This document shows, in pieces, positions 1 to 8,269 of a stretch of 37,104 nt of DNA; within the stretch, counting starts at the first letter, position 1, and the number at the start of each line of letters is the position of its first letter. The notes below the pieces were generated by a model. That model made no database searches and had not been told where the DNA came from. It saw only the letters and a list, made by a program, of their open reading frames with translations. The position numbers and the translations under genes were made by a program. This DNA is from Geitlerinema sp. P-1104 (GTDB lineage: Bacteria; Cyanobacteriota; Cyanobacteriia; Cyanobacteriales; Geitlerinemataceae): contig SMDP01000011.1 in NCBI GenBank assembly GCA_012911965.1, forward strand, positions 2,187-39,290. Direction: 5' to 3'.

Positions 1-176
1 AGAACCGGCAGCACCCCGGGAAGTCCCAAACAGATCGGATCGATATGGGTGTTCGGCTCGGCACCAAAGGCGGTGGAGGACTGGGAAAAGATTTTGGTCT
101 CGGTGGCAAGCTGACAGTGGGTTTCTAAACCGATCACAGCTTCATACTGCGTTTTCGTTGGGGCAGCGATGGTCAT
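1..176 (-). CDS. gatB: Aspartyl/glutamyl-tRNA(Asn/Gln) amidotransferase subunit B, N-terminal part
   Basis: Only the first 58 codons are present; the gene runs off the left edge. Read on the minus strand, the ATG at 174-176 opens a protein beginning [20 protein letters not shown], followed by a [19 protein letters not shown] stretch and [10 protein letters not shown]. These are the conserved N-terminal motifs of GatB, the subunit of the GatCAB amidotransferase that phosphorylates and transamidates misacylated Glu-tRNA(Gln) or Asp-tRNA(Asn) in the cytoplasm. The family assignment rests on recognition of these motifs; the kinase and tail domains lie outside the window. It is divergent from the gene that starts at 445, with 268 nt between them. 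Confidence 0.93.
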   Translation of the reverse strand, partial: MTIAAPTKTQYEAVIGLETHCQLATETKIFSQSSTAFGAEPNTHIDPICLGLPGVLPV

Positions 177-444
177 AGGGGTATCGAAGATTCAGGTACG
201 GATCAGACTACTCTGTGGTGAGTCCCATTCTAGCGCAGTGACTGGGGCTGGGAAAGCCAAATCCCGTCTCAAGGGTCGGTGAGGCCCCTGCTGAAGTTAG
301 GGGCGATCGCCAGGGGGGGAGGCTAAGCAACCGTTGACGGACATGGTAAAATTGCAGAGGTCAGTGAGCCTTGAAATAAAGCCGTTTAGCGCGATTTTTG
401 CGACGCCGACGGCAAACGCCAGCAAACTTCCCTTTTTTCCCCTT

Positions 445-1107
445 ATGAACGAGATGACTCCCAACCAGATGCGAGAACGCCTTGGCAATATCGACCAGAT
501 TCGCGATATCTTGTTTGGCGATCGCTCTCGTGAATATGACCGTCGCTTCAACCAACTTGAGTCTGAGTTGACAACCCTGCGCCGGCAAATGACCGAACAG
601 ATGGAGAGTCTGCGGACGGTGTTTGTGACTGACTTGAGAACCGCCATTGATGCCGTTGAGAAGAAGCTTCAGTATGTCAACGCCTCCCTAGACGAAGACT
701 CGGAAGATTTGCGAAATCAACTGCGGACTGTCGAAAGTCGTTTGTCGAGTAACTTCGTGGTCGCTGAAAAGAGCCTCAAAAGTCAAGTGAGAACCCTTGA
801 GGAAGACCTCACAGAAACCCGGACTCGCCTCGATGGGGAACTGGCTGGGTTGCGATCGCAGATCCTCGAAGAACTCCAGCGTAAATCGCAACAGCTTGAA
901 GGAGAAAAACTCTCCCGCACTGACTTAGCCGATATCCTCTTTGACGTTTGTATGCAGGTCAAGGGAAAAGAAACCCAAGCCCAAGAGACGCAAAACGCCA
1001 ACCCCGAACGACTGATCCTTCCCGAGCGCCAGAACGAGTATCAAGACCCGGACTATCAAGAACCCGACTATCACGAAGACCCCATCCCCGACTCCCAGAG
1101 TCATTAA
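445..1107 (+). CDS. Coiled-coil protein, first gene of GTPase/OmpA cassette
   Basis: The 220-residue protein starts at the ATG at 445 (MNEMTPNQMRERLGNID). The frame stays open upstream to an ATG at 334, but the extra residues look like untranslated leader. After a short N-terminal motif (IRDILFGDRSREYDRRF, residues 19-35) most of the protein (about 35-155) is charged heptad-like sequence predicted to form a long coiled coil. A short conserved-looking segment follows (LADILFDVCMQVKG, 161-174), then an acidic tail with the near-repeat YQDPDYQEPDYHEDP (199-213). There is no signal peptide or membrane span, so it is probably cytoplasmic. It ends 5 nt before the OmpA-type gene, so the two are almost certainly co-transcribed. 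Its function is unknown; a scaffold or adaptor role is inference from shape and context. Confidence 0.85.
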   Translation: MNEMTPNQMRERLGNIDQIRDILFGDRSREYDRRFNQLESELTTLRRQMTEQMESLRTVFVTDLRTAIDAVEKKLQYVNASLDEDSEDLRNQLRTVESRLSSNFVVAEKSLKSQVRTLEEDLTETRTRLDGELAGLRSQILEELQRKSQQLEGEKLSRTDLADILFDVCMQVKGKETQAQETQNANPERLILPERQNEYQDPDYQEPDYHEDPIPDSQSH

Positions 1108-1112
1108 CTCCC

Positions 1113-3329
1113 ATGACTTCTCCTCATTCAGAAGCCTCTAACTCCAATCAAGAGACGTTAAGTGACCTCGAAGCCCTTAACGCCTTACAGGAGCTTCTGA
1201 GCGAGTTAGCCCTTAGCTCATCTACCCCTGAACCTGAGTCATCATCCCCACCCCCAGCGGCTGAACCCGCCCCAGCAGCCGACTCAGTGAGGCCCGAGAC
1301 CCCTGACGTGGACAACCTGGCCGCCCCCGAGGACAGCCCCCTACCTCGGCAGATCCCGGCCACCTCCCCCCCACGTCCCTCTGGCCTTTCATCTCGTCGC
1401 GCTTACCCAGAGCGCCCTAGACCCCAATTTTCGCCACCGCCCCCCACCCCAGCGGCTGAGCCAAATCCCATTCCCAGCCCAGAGTTGCGGCAACTCCAAG
1501 CCCAAGTCGATGACTTGCAGCAGCAACTCGATCGGGCCACAGATTCTATGGGGCCGCTGATGCCGGTCATTCAGGAAATTCTCAGCAGTTTGTCCCCAGT
1601 TGAACTGCGCAATGAGGTGATTCAGGCTCTAGTTCCTGAGATTGATCGGGTGATTCGCCAGCGATCGCAACAAAACCCCCATGCGATGCAAGAAGCCTTT
1701 GCAGAAATTTTACCGGGGGCCATTGCGTCGGAAATTCAACGGAACCCCAAACAAATCGCCAACGCCATTGGCCCAGAAATGGGAGCAGCCATTCATCGCC
1801 AGATTCAACTGGACCGCAACGCCATCCGTGATGCTTTGGCCCCGGAAATTGGCCGCTTTATCAAGGCCCAGATTGAACTCGAACGGGACTCGATGGTGGA
1901 TGCCCTCTATCCGGTGATTGGCAACACCATCGCTAAGTATATGACTGAGGCGGTGCGAGATATTAATCAGAAGGTTGAGAATACCCTGAGTTTTGAAGGG
2001 ATACGGCGCAAGATTCGGGCGCGCTTACAGGGCGTGTCGGAAGCAGAGTTGATTTTACGGGAATCGTTCCCCTTCAAAGTGCGGGCCGCTTTTTTGATTC
2101 ATAAACATTCCGGGTTAGTCATTTGTGAAGCCCAAGTCTCTGAGTCAGAACGGCTCGAATCAGACATGATTGGCGGAATGCTGACGGCAATTCGGAGTTT
2201 TGCGGCCGATTGTATTGTCACTCCCGGAGGTACGTCCGAACTGCAAGAAATTGAGTACGAAACCTTCAACTTGGTTATGGAAGTGGCGGGCTACTGTTAT
2301 ATTTCGGTAGTGGCAGAAGGGGAAATGCCCAAATCTTTTGTCAACAATCTCCGCAATACCCTCGGTTATATTGTGCAGAAGTCTGGGGATACCATTGAAA
2401 ATTACGAGGGAGACCCTGAAACAGTCCCACCTCTGGTGGAGAATCGCCTACAGATGTTGGTGGAATCAGCTAACTTCCGCGAAACTGAGGAAACTCGGCG
2501 TAATCGACCCCCGATTTTGTTGGGGATGTTGGGGCTGTTATTGCTCGGTTTTGGAGTGTGGGGGGGGTTCCGTATTTGGCAGGGGCGAGTTTTGGCTCAG
2601 GCGCGGCAGGTGTTGCGATCGCAGCCTGCGTTGGCGGTCTATCGTCTCGATGCCGATATGAGTTGGCGCACGTTAGTCTTATCGGGGGAAGTGCCTAGTG
2701 AAAGTCTGCGATCGCAGGCAGAACAGGTGGTTGAGGAGGTTTTACCGGAACGCCCCCTAGATAATCGCATTTTAGCGGTGCAAGTTCCCCCAACTCCAGA
2801 ACTGACAGCAGCGGAGTTTGAGCGCACCCTAGCTGCGTTGAATACCCTTGAGGATGTCTCGTTGGAGGGAGAGATTCGCGGTGGGGAGGTGCGCATCTGG
2901 GGAGAGTTACCGAATCAAGACCGGGCCGAGCGTGTAACTCGGGCTTTTGAAACGATTCCCGGTGTAATCACAGTAACTCATACCGCTGGTCGGCCTCGTT
3001 CCCCTCTCGAAGAACGGATTTATTTTGATTCCGGTGCAACTGCGATTAGGGAACCTGAGCAACGGCAGGTTCTAGAGGCTTTAGGGGAGGTTTTATTAGA
3101 GTCCCCCGAGATGCGCTTGCGCATCGTCGGCCATACTGACCGTATCGGACCCGCGACGCTCAACCAAGAGATTGCTCAAGATCGAGCGCAAGCAGTCCAG
3201 GAGGCCTTGATTGAACAAGGGGTTTCTGCGGATCGGTTAGAGGTTCAGGGGGTAATTGATCCTCCCCCGGATCTTGAGGAACCCGCTGATGATGCCTTAA
3301 GCCGCACGGTTCGCTGGGAAGTTTTGTGA
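1113..3329 (+). CDS. Membrane-anchored OmpA-family protein with longin/roadblock-like domain and 23-residue repeats
   Basis: 738 residues from the ATG at 1113, which lies 5 nt after the preceding stop; upstream in-frame codons overlap that gene and are not used. Domains in order: a Pro/Ser-rich disordered region (about 35-123); a short coiled coil (124-145); five repeats with an exact 23-residue period whose cores begin at 172, 195, 218, 241 and 264 (for example ALAPEIGRFI); a roadblock/longin-like alpha-beta domain (about 320-425, FLIHKHSGLVICEA then GGMLTAIRSFAAD); one transmembrane helix (about 466-487); two BON-like segments (about 509-556 and 576-622); and an OmpA/MotB-type peptidoglycan-binding domain (635-738) with GHTD (D676) and R691. 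The predicted topology is cytoplasmic N-terminus and periplasmic C-terminus. The longin and BON calls are by pattern only. The neighbouring Ras-like GTPase is a plausible partner of the longin-like domain. Confidence 0.88.
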   Translation: MTSPHSEASNSNQETLSDLEALNALQELLSELALSSSTPEPESSSPPPAAEPAPAADSVRPETPDVDNLAAPEDSPLPRQIPATSPPRPSGLSSRRAYPERPRPQFSPPPPTPAAEPNPIPSPELRQLQAQVDDLQQQLDRATDSMGPLMPVIQEILSSLSPVELRNEVIQALVPEIDRVIRQRSQQNPHAMQEAFAEILPGAIASEIQRNPKQIANAIGPEMGAAIHRQIQLDRNAIRDALAPEIGRFIKAQIELERDSMVDALYPVIGNTIAKYMTEAVRDINQKVENTLSFEGIRRKIRARLQGVSEAELILRESFPFKVRAAFLIHKHSGLVICEAQVSESERLESDMIGGMLTAIRSFAADCIVTPGGTSELQEIEYETFNLVMEVAGYCYISVVAEGEMPKSFVNNLRNTLGYIVQKSGDTIENYEGDPETVPPLVENRLQMLVESANFRETEETRRNRPPILLGMLGLLLLGFGVWGGFRIWQGRVLAQARQVLRSQPALAVYRLDADMSWRTLVLSGEVPSESLRSQAEQVVEEVLPERPLDNRILAVQVPPTPELTAAEFERTLAALNTLEDVSLEGEIRGGEVRIWGELPNQDRAERVTRAFETIPGVITVTHTAGRPRSPLEERIYFDSGATAIREPEQRQVLEALGEVLLESPEMRLRIVGHTDRIGPATLNQEIAQDRAQAVQEALIEQGVSADRLEVQGVIDPPPDLEEPADDALSRTVRWEVL

Positions 3330-3465
3330 AACTTGGACTATCACAGTTACAATCATCTTTGCATCATTTGCAATTATCCTTAGGATAAGAACTTAGAGAT
3401 ATCAGTTCTGTTTGGGGACTGGCTCTTGGCTTAAGTTGAGATAAAATCTTCATTACATTGATGAT

Positions 3466-3987
3466 ATGGCAGTTATTTCTAAAAAAATTTGTACCATTGG
3501 AGACTTTAGTGTTGGCAAAACCAGTTTAATTCGTCGTTTTGTCGAAGGAAAGTTTAGCGATCGCTACTTATCTACGGTTGGAGTCAAGATTTCTCGGAAA
3601 CCCCTTGAGGTCACCAATAGGGCGGGGGAGAATAAGTCGGTTCAGCTTCTAATTTGGGATTTGGAGGGACATACGAAATTTAAATCCATTGCCCCGAGTT
3701 ATCTGCAAGGGTCATCGGGAGCCTTATTTGTGGCTGATGTGACTCGCTTAGAGACGATTGAACGGTTAGGTGAGCATTTGAATTTGTTTTTCTCGGTGAA
3801 TCCTAAGGGTGTGGCGATCGCCGGCTTAAACAAGTCTGACTTACTAGAGGAGGACAAGCTGGCCTATCTACAGGAGAAGCTGAAGGAGGAACAGGGCGAT
3901 CGTCTCACCTCCATCTACCTGACCTCAGCCAAAACTGGGGAAAATGTCGAGAGGATGTTCTCCCAAATGGCAACCTTGTTGGTTTAA
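3466..3987 (+). CDS. Ras/Rab-like small GTPase
   Basis: 173 residues, consisting of a bare G domain with no extension. The P loop is GDFSVGKT (12-19), switch I contains STVGVK (36-41), G3 is WDLEGH (64-69), G4 is NKSD (122-125) and G5 is TSAK (153-156). It is a prokaryotic member of the Ras-like superfamily and should bind and hydrolyse GTP in the cytoplasm. The position that is Gln in eukaryotic Ras/Rab (DTAGQ) is His here, which suggests weak intrinsic hydrolysis or the need for a partner. There is no C-terminal Cys for lipidation, so membrane recruitment would have to go through a partner. It follows the OmpA/longin-like gene by 136 nt on the same strand, and that gene is the obvious candidate effector or regulator. 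No single gene name is established. Confidence 0.9.
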   Translation: MAVISKKICTIGDFSVGKTSLIRRFVEGKFSDRYLSTVGVKISRKPLEVTNRAGENKSVQLLIWDLEGHTKFKSIAPSYLQGSSGALFVADVTRLETIERLGEHLNLFFSVNPKGVAIAGLNKSDLLEEDKLAYLQEKLKEEQGDRLTSIYLTSAKTGENVERMFSQMATLLV

Positions 3988-4198
3988 CCCAGGGTTATGC
4001 TCAACTTAACTGAAGGATGTCCCAGGCGGATCAGCCAAGATCATGAGTTCTCTGGCTTCGACTATCAAACAACGGTGACTCAGAATTGTCCTCAGAGGGT
4101 CAATAAACCTGGCAAAATGGAGCTAGACCTAGAGGAATGACTTTCAGACAGCCCAAATTGATCAGGTTCATCCACTCTAGACCTCACCTAAATGCGGA

Positions 4199-5491
4199 AT
4201 GCACGATCTACCGGTTCAGCACTCGTTGCAAATTTTGGTCATCGAAGATGATGCCACGACTCGCCTCCTCCTGCAACGGACGTTGGAGAAGGAGGGGTAT
4301 AACGTCACCCTGGCTGAAGATGGGGTGCAGGGGATGGACAAAGCCCTCTCAATTTCTCCGGCCCTGATTATCAGTGATTGGGTGATGCCAGAACTTGATG
4401 GGATGGAACTCTGTCGTCAGGTGCGATCGCATCCACAACTGTCTGGCATTTTCGTGATTCTCCTGTCTTCCCGCGAAACTGTCGCAGATCGCGTCGAGGG
4501 CCTAGATGCGGGGGCCGATGAATTTCTCTCCAAACCCATTGACCCCAATGAACTCAAAGCCCGAGTTCGCGCCGGATTACGGCAATACCAACTCAATCAC
4601 CAACTCAAGGCCGCCAACTATGATTTAATGCTAACCCTGCAAAAACTCCAGCAAGCCCAGGCCCAACTGATTCAAAGTGAAAAGATGTCGAGTTTGGGGC
4701 AGATGGTGGCGGGGATTGCTCATGAAATCAATAATCCTATCAACTTTATTGAGGGAAATTTATCATTTGCCGAAGATTATATTCAAGATTTACTGAATAT
4801 CATTTATCTCTATCAAAAATACTTTCCCGATGTTCCCGAAGACCTACAAGCCTTGCTAGAAGATACGGATATTGAGTTTTTAACAGAAGACTCGAAACAA
4901 CTCATCGACTCGATGCGAGTGGGAGCATCGAGAATCCATAAAATCATCAATCACCTGCGGAACTTTTCCCGTCTCGATGAAGCCGACATGAAGCGGGTGG
5001 ATATCCATGATGGCATCAACAGCACTCTGATTATGCTACAGAACCGCCTGAGAATCGGTAGCGGTGTGGAGATTGAGGTGCATAAGCATTATGGAGATTT
5101 GCCTAAAATTGACTGTTATCCCGGTCAACTTAATCAAGTATTTTTAAATATTCTTCACAATGCAATTTATTTCTTACAAGAATATGTTAAAAATGGTGAT
5201 TTAACGAATCCCAAAATTGAGATATCTACTCGATGTATCGAAGCAGAAGATACGGTGGAAATTAATATTTTAAATAATGGCTCGAGTATTCCCGAGGCGA
5301 CAATATCAAAAGTATTTGACCCCTTTTTTACGACCAAGCCGGTGGGACAAGGAACGGGAATGGGACTGTCAATTTGCTATCAGATTATTGCTGAACGCCA
5401 CCGGGGGCATATTCGCTGTTTTACGCCCCCTGATGGCGGGACTGGTTTTGCGATCGAGATTCCGCGACGACAGCCTGAGGAGAATCCCTAA
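4199..5491 (+). CDS. Receiver-histidine kinase (response regulator fused to kinase core)
   Basis: 430 residues with an N-terminal receiver domain (10-125: acidic pair E16/D17/D18, phospho-acceptor D60 in LIISDWVMPELDG, conserved K112 in SKP). A short coiled coil (130-162) leads to a HisKA-type dimerisation helix with H175 in GIAHEINNP, and then a HATPase domain with FLNILHNAI (N box) and GTGMGLSICYQII (G2 box). There are no membrane spans, so it acts in the cytoplasm. The order REC-HisKA-HATPase is common in cyanobacteria and implies that the kinase is controlled by phosphorylation of its own receiver by another kinase. The ATG at 4199 is the first start in the open frame. It lies 211 nt after the GTPase on the same strand; whether they work together is unknown. 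Confidence 0.93.
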   Translation: MHDLPVQHSLQILVIEDDATTRLLLQRTLEKEGYNVTLAEDGVQGMDKALSISPALIISDWVMPELDGMELCRQVRSHPQLSGIFVILLSSRETVADRVEGLDAGADEFLSKPIDPNELKARVRAGLRQYQLNHQLKAANYDLMLTLQKLQQAQAQLIQSEKMSSLGQMVAGIAHEINNPINFIEGNLSFAEDYIQDLLNIIYLYQKYFPDVPEDLQALLEDTDIEFLTEDSKQLIDSMRVGASRIHKIINHLRNFSRLDEADMKRVDIHDGINSTLIMLQNRLRIGSGVEIEVHKHYGDLPKIDCYPGQLNQVFLNILHNAIYFLQEYVKNGDLTNPKIEISTRCIEAEDTVEINILNNGSSIPEATISKVFDPFFTTKPVGQGTGMGLSICYQIIAERHRGHIRCFTPPDGGTGFAIEIPRRQPEENP

Positions 5492-5503
5492 TGCTTACTA
5501 TAA

Positions 5504-5546
5504 GGAGGCAGAGCCTCCCCTGGAGCATTCCTTGGCAGAGCCAAGG
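5504..5546. repeat. Paired GGCAGAGCC hairpins (dispersed-repeat type)
   Basis: Two perfect hairpins with the same AGA loop stand 11 nt apart. The first is GGAGGC (5504-5509), AGA, GCCTCC (5513-5518). The second is CCTTGGC (5530-5536), AGA, GCCAAGG (5540-5546). Both share the core GGCAGAGCC with different flanking pairs. They fill the gap between the convergent ends of the receiver kinase and pilQ. The pattern resembles small mobile palindromic repeats I remember from other cyanobacterial genomes. It could also work as a bidirectional terminator, although no T tract follows. Confidence 0.7.
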
Positions 5547-5560
5547 AACGAGGGACTCCC

Positions 5561-8104
5561 TTACTGCTGGGGTTGAGGGAAGGTGAAGTTACGTTGTTGC
5601 TGAAGCACTTCCCGCGCGTCGCGACCGGGGGTATAGGTATACCCGAAGTTATTGGGATCGGAATCGTTGAGGATGTTGGGGGTTAGCAACACAACGACCT
5701 CTTGACGTTCATTGGTGCGGCTCGTACTGCGGAACAGCGACCCCAGCAGGGGAATATCTCCCAAAATGGGGACTTTGGTGACCGTAGTGCGATCGGTATC
5801 TTGGATAATTCCCGAAAGAATCAGGGTTTGACCATCTCGCAAGCGAACACGTCCTGAGGACACAGACCGCTCCTGAACCAGGGTGACAAACTGGCCATTT
5901 CCGAGGTTCTCCTGACCGACAGGCGCGGTCACACTGGGGTTAACCCGCAAGGAGACAAAGCCGTTATCATCAATGCGATCGACTTGGACACTCAGTTGTA
6001 AGCCCACATCTCGCAAGTTGACATCACGAGTTTCCCGTTGTCCCGAGGGTGTATCCGTAAAGTCCACAGTGACATCCTGCACGACCTGATTGGTTAGATT
6101 TACATTGGCAGTCTGTCCTTCCTGAATCACCAAGGTTGGGTCTGTGAGAATTTTCGCATTACCACTGACCACCTGTGCCTGAAGCTGTGCCAAAAAGCGT
6201 GTCGGGAATTGGAATAAATCCGCCACACTGGCCGTTGCACTACCCCGTTGTCCTTCTTGGACATTAGGGTTAAAACGTCCAGTGAAGTTACCATCATCAT
6301 CAAAGACCGGCTCCAGTGTGATCACTGTATCTTCTGCCAGTTCCAAATCGGTAATGCCGACGTTAAAAGGATTCTCTTGGCTAATCGCGGCTTCTCGATC
6401 AAAGAAGAGATCACCGCCGGGCGGTGGCGCTTCACGACGAGTCGTAATTTGTCCGGTCGTAGGATCCTCTTCAATAATTAGCTGTCCCGGTTCTCCGGCT
6501 CCCGGAATGCGAGTAGTCCGCGACAAATCAACAAAGGTCTCTGTTCCCCCAAAGGGATTCTGAATCACAGGGGGAGATGCAAAACCATCCCGTGTGGTGG
6601 CACTGCTAGGAGGATTCCCACCACCAAAGATTACTGTTGCTGCACCACCATCGCTGGAGACAAAAGTATCGCCCACCCCAAAGGAGAAACTGGCGTTGAA
6701 GTTATCCTGATTACTCAGAGAAATATCAACAATCTTGACATTAACCGCAACCTGACGACGACGGGTTTCAAGTTGAGTCAGCAATTGCGTCGCCATCTCC
6801 ACTTTGCGGGGATCTCCCACCAGGGTTAACTCAGTTCCGGGACCATCGCCCGTTTGTTGCCGCTGTCCAATAGAGACCAAAACCCCCCGTAAGGGCAACG
6901 CCGCATGACCTTGATAGGGCTGATCGCGACGGTCTGCTGCAATCAACTCAACTTGAGTCGTGGTACTCGTCGTGGTGATGGGAGCTGTCCCTTCTCCAAT
7001 AGATTGAGCCTGAATCTGTTGCTGCACACTAACTTCATTGATTTCTGCCCCTTGAGATACCAAGAAGTTGCGGGCATCAATGAGGGTTAGTTGATTGAGA
7101 CGAACAGTGCGGCTGATAATCGGACGCGCCGAGTCAGGGAGGCGTTCACCCACGACGATGGTGTTGCCTTCTCGGTTGGCTTCTAAACCACTCAGACGGA
7201 GAACATTATTGAAGACATCTTGAACGGCCTCATTCTCGATATCTAGGGAGATGGTGCGGCGTCCGTTTCCGTTATCTCCATTGTCTCCATTAGAGGCGAC
7301 ATAAGCTAGGTTTAACCCAGCTGCACGAGCCAGTAGGGACAAGACTTCCTCAACCGGAGCATCTCGCAAGACTAAGCGCGGCACTCGTTGGGCAGTACCT
7401 AAACTAATGCTGTAACTGGAGGTATCCACTGAGGAGACCGAAATATCACCCACAGGTGGCGCGACGGCCCGAGGTTGAAACGGAGGCGCAGGGTTGACAC
7501 GAGTCGGGGCATCAATGCGAACGCCGTCAATTTCTACTCCAGGGTTGGGAACGAGAACATCAGAACTTCCTTGTCGTTGGGCCTGTTGCTGCTGGGGGCG
7601 CTGTTGTTGGGCGACGTTGCTTTGTCCTTGGCTTTGTCCTTGGGGTGCGCCTGTGATACCGGGAGGTGGTGAGGCGGCGGTTGTGGGGGCATCGGCGGCT
7701 CTACGGTAGTTGAGAGCAATGCCTTGGGTCGCTTCTTGGACGATTTCACCTTCGGGGGCACTATCTCCTGCACCGGTGACGATGACGCGGGTACTGTTGG
7801 CATCGAGGGGGGTCACTACCAGAGAAGCGATGCCGGGGACGGGATTGTTCTGACTGTACCCTTGGCCCTGAGGCAATCGCAGTTTAGTGTTGATGAGATC
7901 GGCGACCATGGAGTTACCTCGCCGAACCAAGAAAATCTGAGGGCGATCGCCGCCGGCTGTCTGCATCATTAACATCAGCCCCGACGGGGTTTCACGCAGC
8001 TCAATTCCGGTCACCTCTGTAGGGGTGGCTAATGTGGAGGCTGGGGCTGCTAGAACAACGGCTGCTCCAAGGCACAACCCGCCGAGTCCGAGATAATACT
8101 TCAC
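5561..8104 (-). CDS. pilQ: Type IV pilus secretin PilQ
   Basis: 847 residues, the outer-membrane channel through which type IV pili extrude. A signal peptide (about 1-26, ending near STLA) is followed by an AMIN domain (about 30-120), which in this family targets the envelope or peptidoglycan. Next come a Gln-rich linker (about 150-185) and an STN/N0-type domain (about 240-320, LVLRDAPVEEVLSLLARAAG). N1-type segments and the C-terminal secretin domain follow, with the typical ending PILGDIPLLGSLFRS and VVVLLTPNIL. It is the last gene of the minus-strand pil cluster. It is separated from pilO by 165 nt that hold a strong hairpin, so its expression may be partly uncoupled. No pilP is present, as usual in cyanobacteria. 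Confidence 0.96.
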   Translation of the reverse strand: MKYYLGLGGLCLGAAVVLAAPASTLATPTEVTGIELRETPSGLMLMMQTAGGDRPQIFLVRRGNSMVADLINTKLRLPQGQGYSQNNPVPGIASLVVTPLDANSTRVIVTGAGDSAPEGEIVQEATQGIALNYRRAADAPTTAASPPPGITGAPQGQSQGQSNVAQQQRPQQQQAQRQGSSDVLVPNPGVEIDGVRIDAPTRVNPAPPFQPRAVAPPVGDISVSSVDTSSYSISLGTAQRVPRLVLRDAPVEEVLSLLARAAGLNLAYVASNGDNGDNGNGRRTISLDIENEAVQDVFNNVLRLSGLEANREGNTIVVGERLPDSARPIISRTVRLNQLTLIDARNFLVSQGAEINEVSVQQQIQAQSIGEGTAPITTTSTTTQVELIAADRRDQPYQGHAALPLRGVLVSIGQRQQTGDGPGTELTLVGDPRKVEMATQLLTQLETRRRQVAVNVKIVDISLSNQDNFNASFSFGVGDTFVSSDGGAATVIFGGGNPPSSATTRDGFASPPVIQNPFGGTETFVDLSRTTRIPGAGEPGQLIIEEDPTTGQITTRREAPPPGGDLFFDREAAISQENPFNVGITDLELAEDTVITLEPVFDDDGNFTGRFNPNVQEGQRGSATASVADLFQFPTRFLAQLQAQVVSGNAKILTDPTLVIQEGQTANVNLTNQVVQDVTVDFTDTPSGQRETRDVNLRDVGLQLSVQVDRIDDNGFVSLRVNPSVTAPVGQENLGNGQFVTLVQERSVSSGRVRLRDGQTLILSGIIQDTDRTTVTKVPILGDIPLLGSLFRSTSRTNERQEVVVLLTPNILNDSDPNNFGYTYTPGRDAREVLQQQRNFTFPQPQQ

Positions 8105-8126
8105 CGCTCTCTCCTTGTAATAATTA

Positions 8127-8162
8127 ATAGTTAACAGTTAACAGTTAATACCTGTTAACTAT
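8127..8162 (-). other. Stem-loop between pilO and pilQ with TTAACAG repeats
   Basis: ATAGTTAACAG (8127-8137) pairs perfectly with CTGTTAACTAT (8152-8162), an 11-bp stem with a 14-nt loop. The loop holds a second TTAACAG copy (8138-8144), so two alternative pairings are possible. A related CTAACTGTCAACTG stretch occurs at about 8202-8217. The stem lies in the pilQ leader on the minus strand. It may act as a processing or attenuation element, or may be a simple heptamer repeat; no T tract marks it as a clear terminator. Confidence 0.55.
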
Positions 8163-8269
8163 CAATCCACCAGTATCAACGACCAATTATGGCCGCTCAA
8201 CTGCTAACTGTCAACTGTTTGGCTGTGATGCGTCCCGGTCGAGTTGGCTGGTTTTGCCCGACCCCCTGA

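Noticed and set aside
948..1112. 55-codon upstream extension of the OmpA-type gene
   Set aside because: It overlaps the coiled-coil gene in another frame; the ATG at 1113, 5 nt after that stop, is the natural start.
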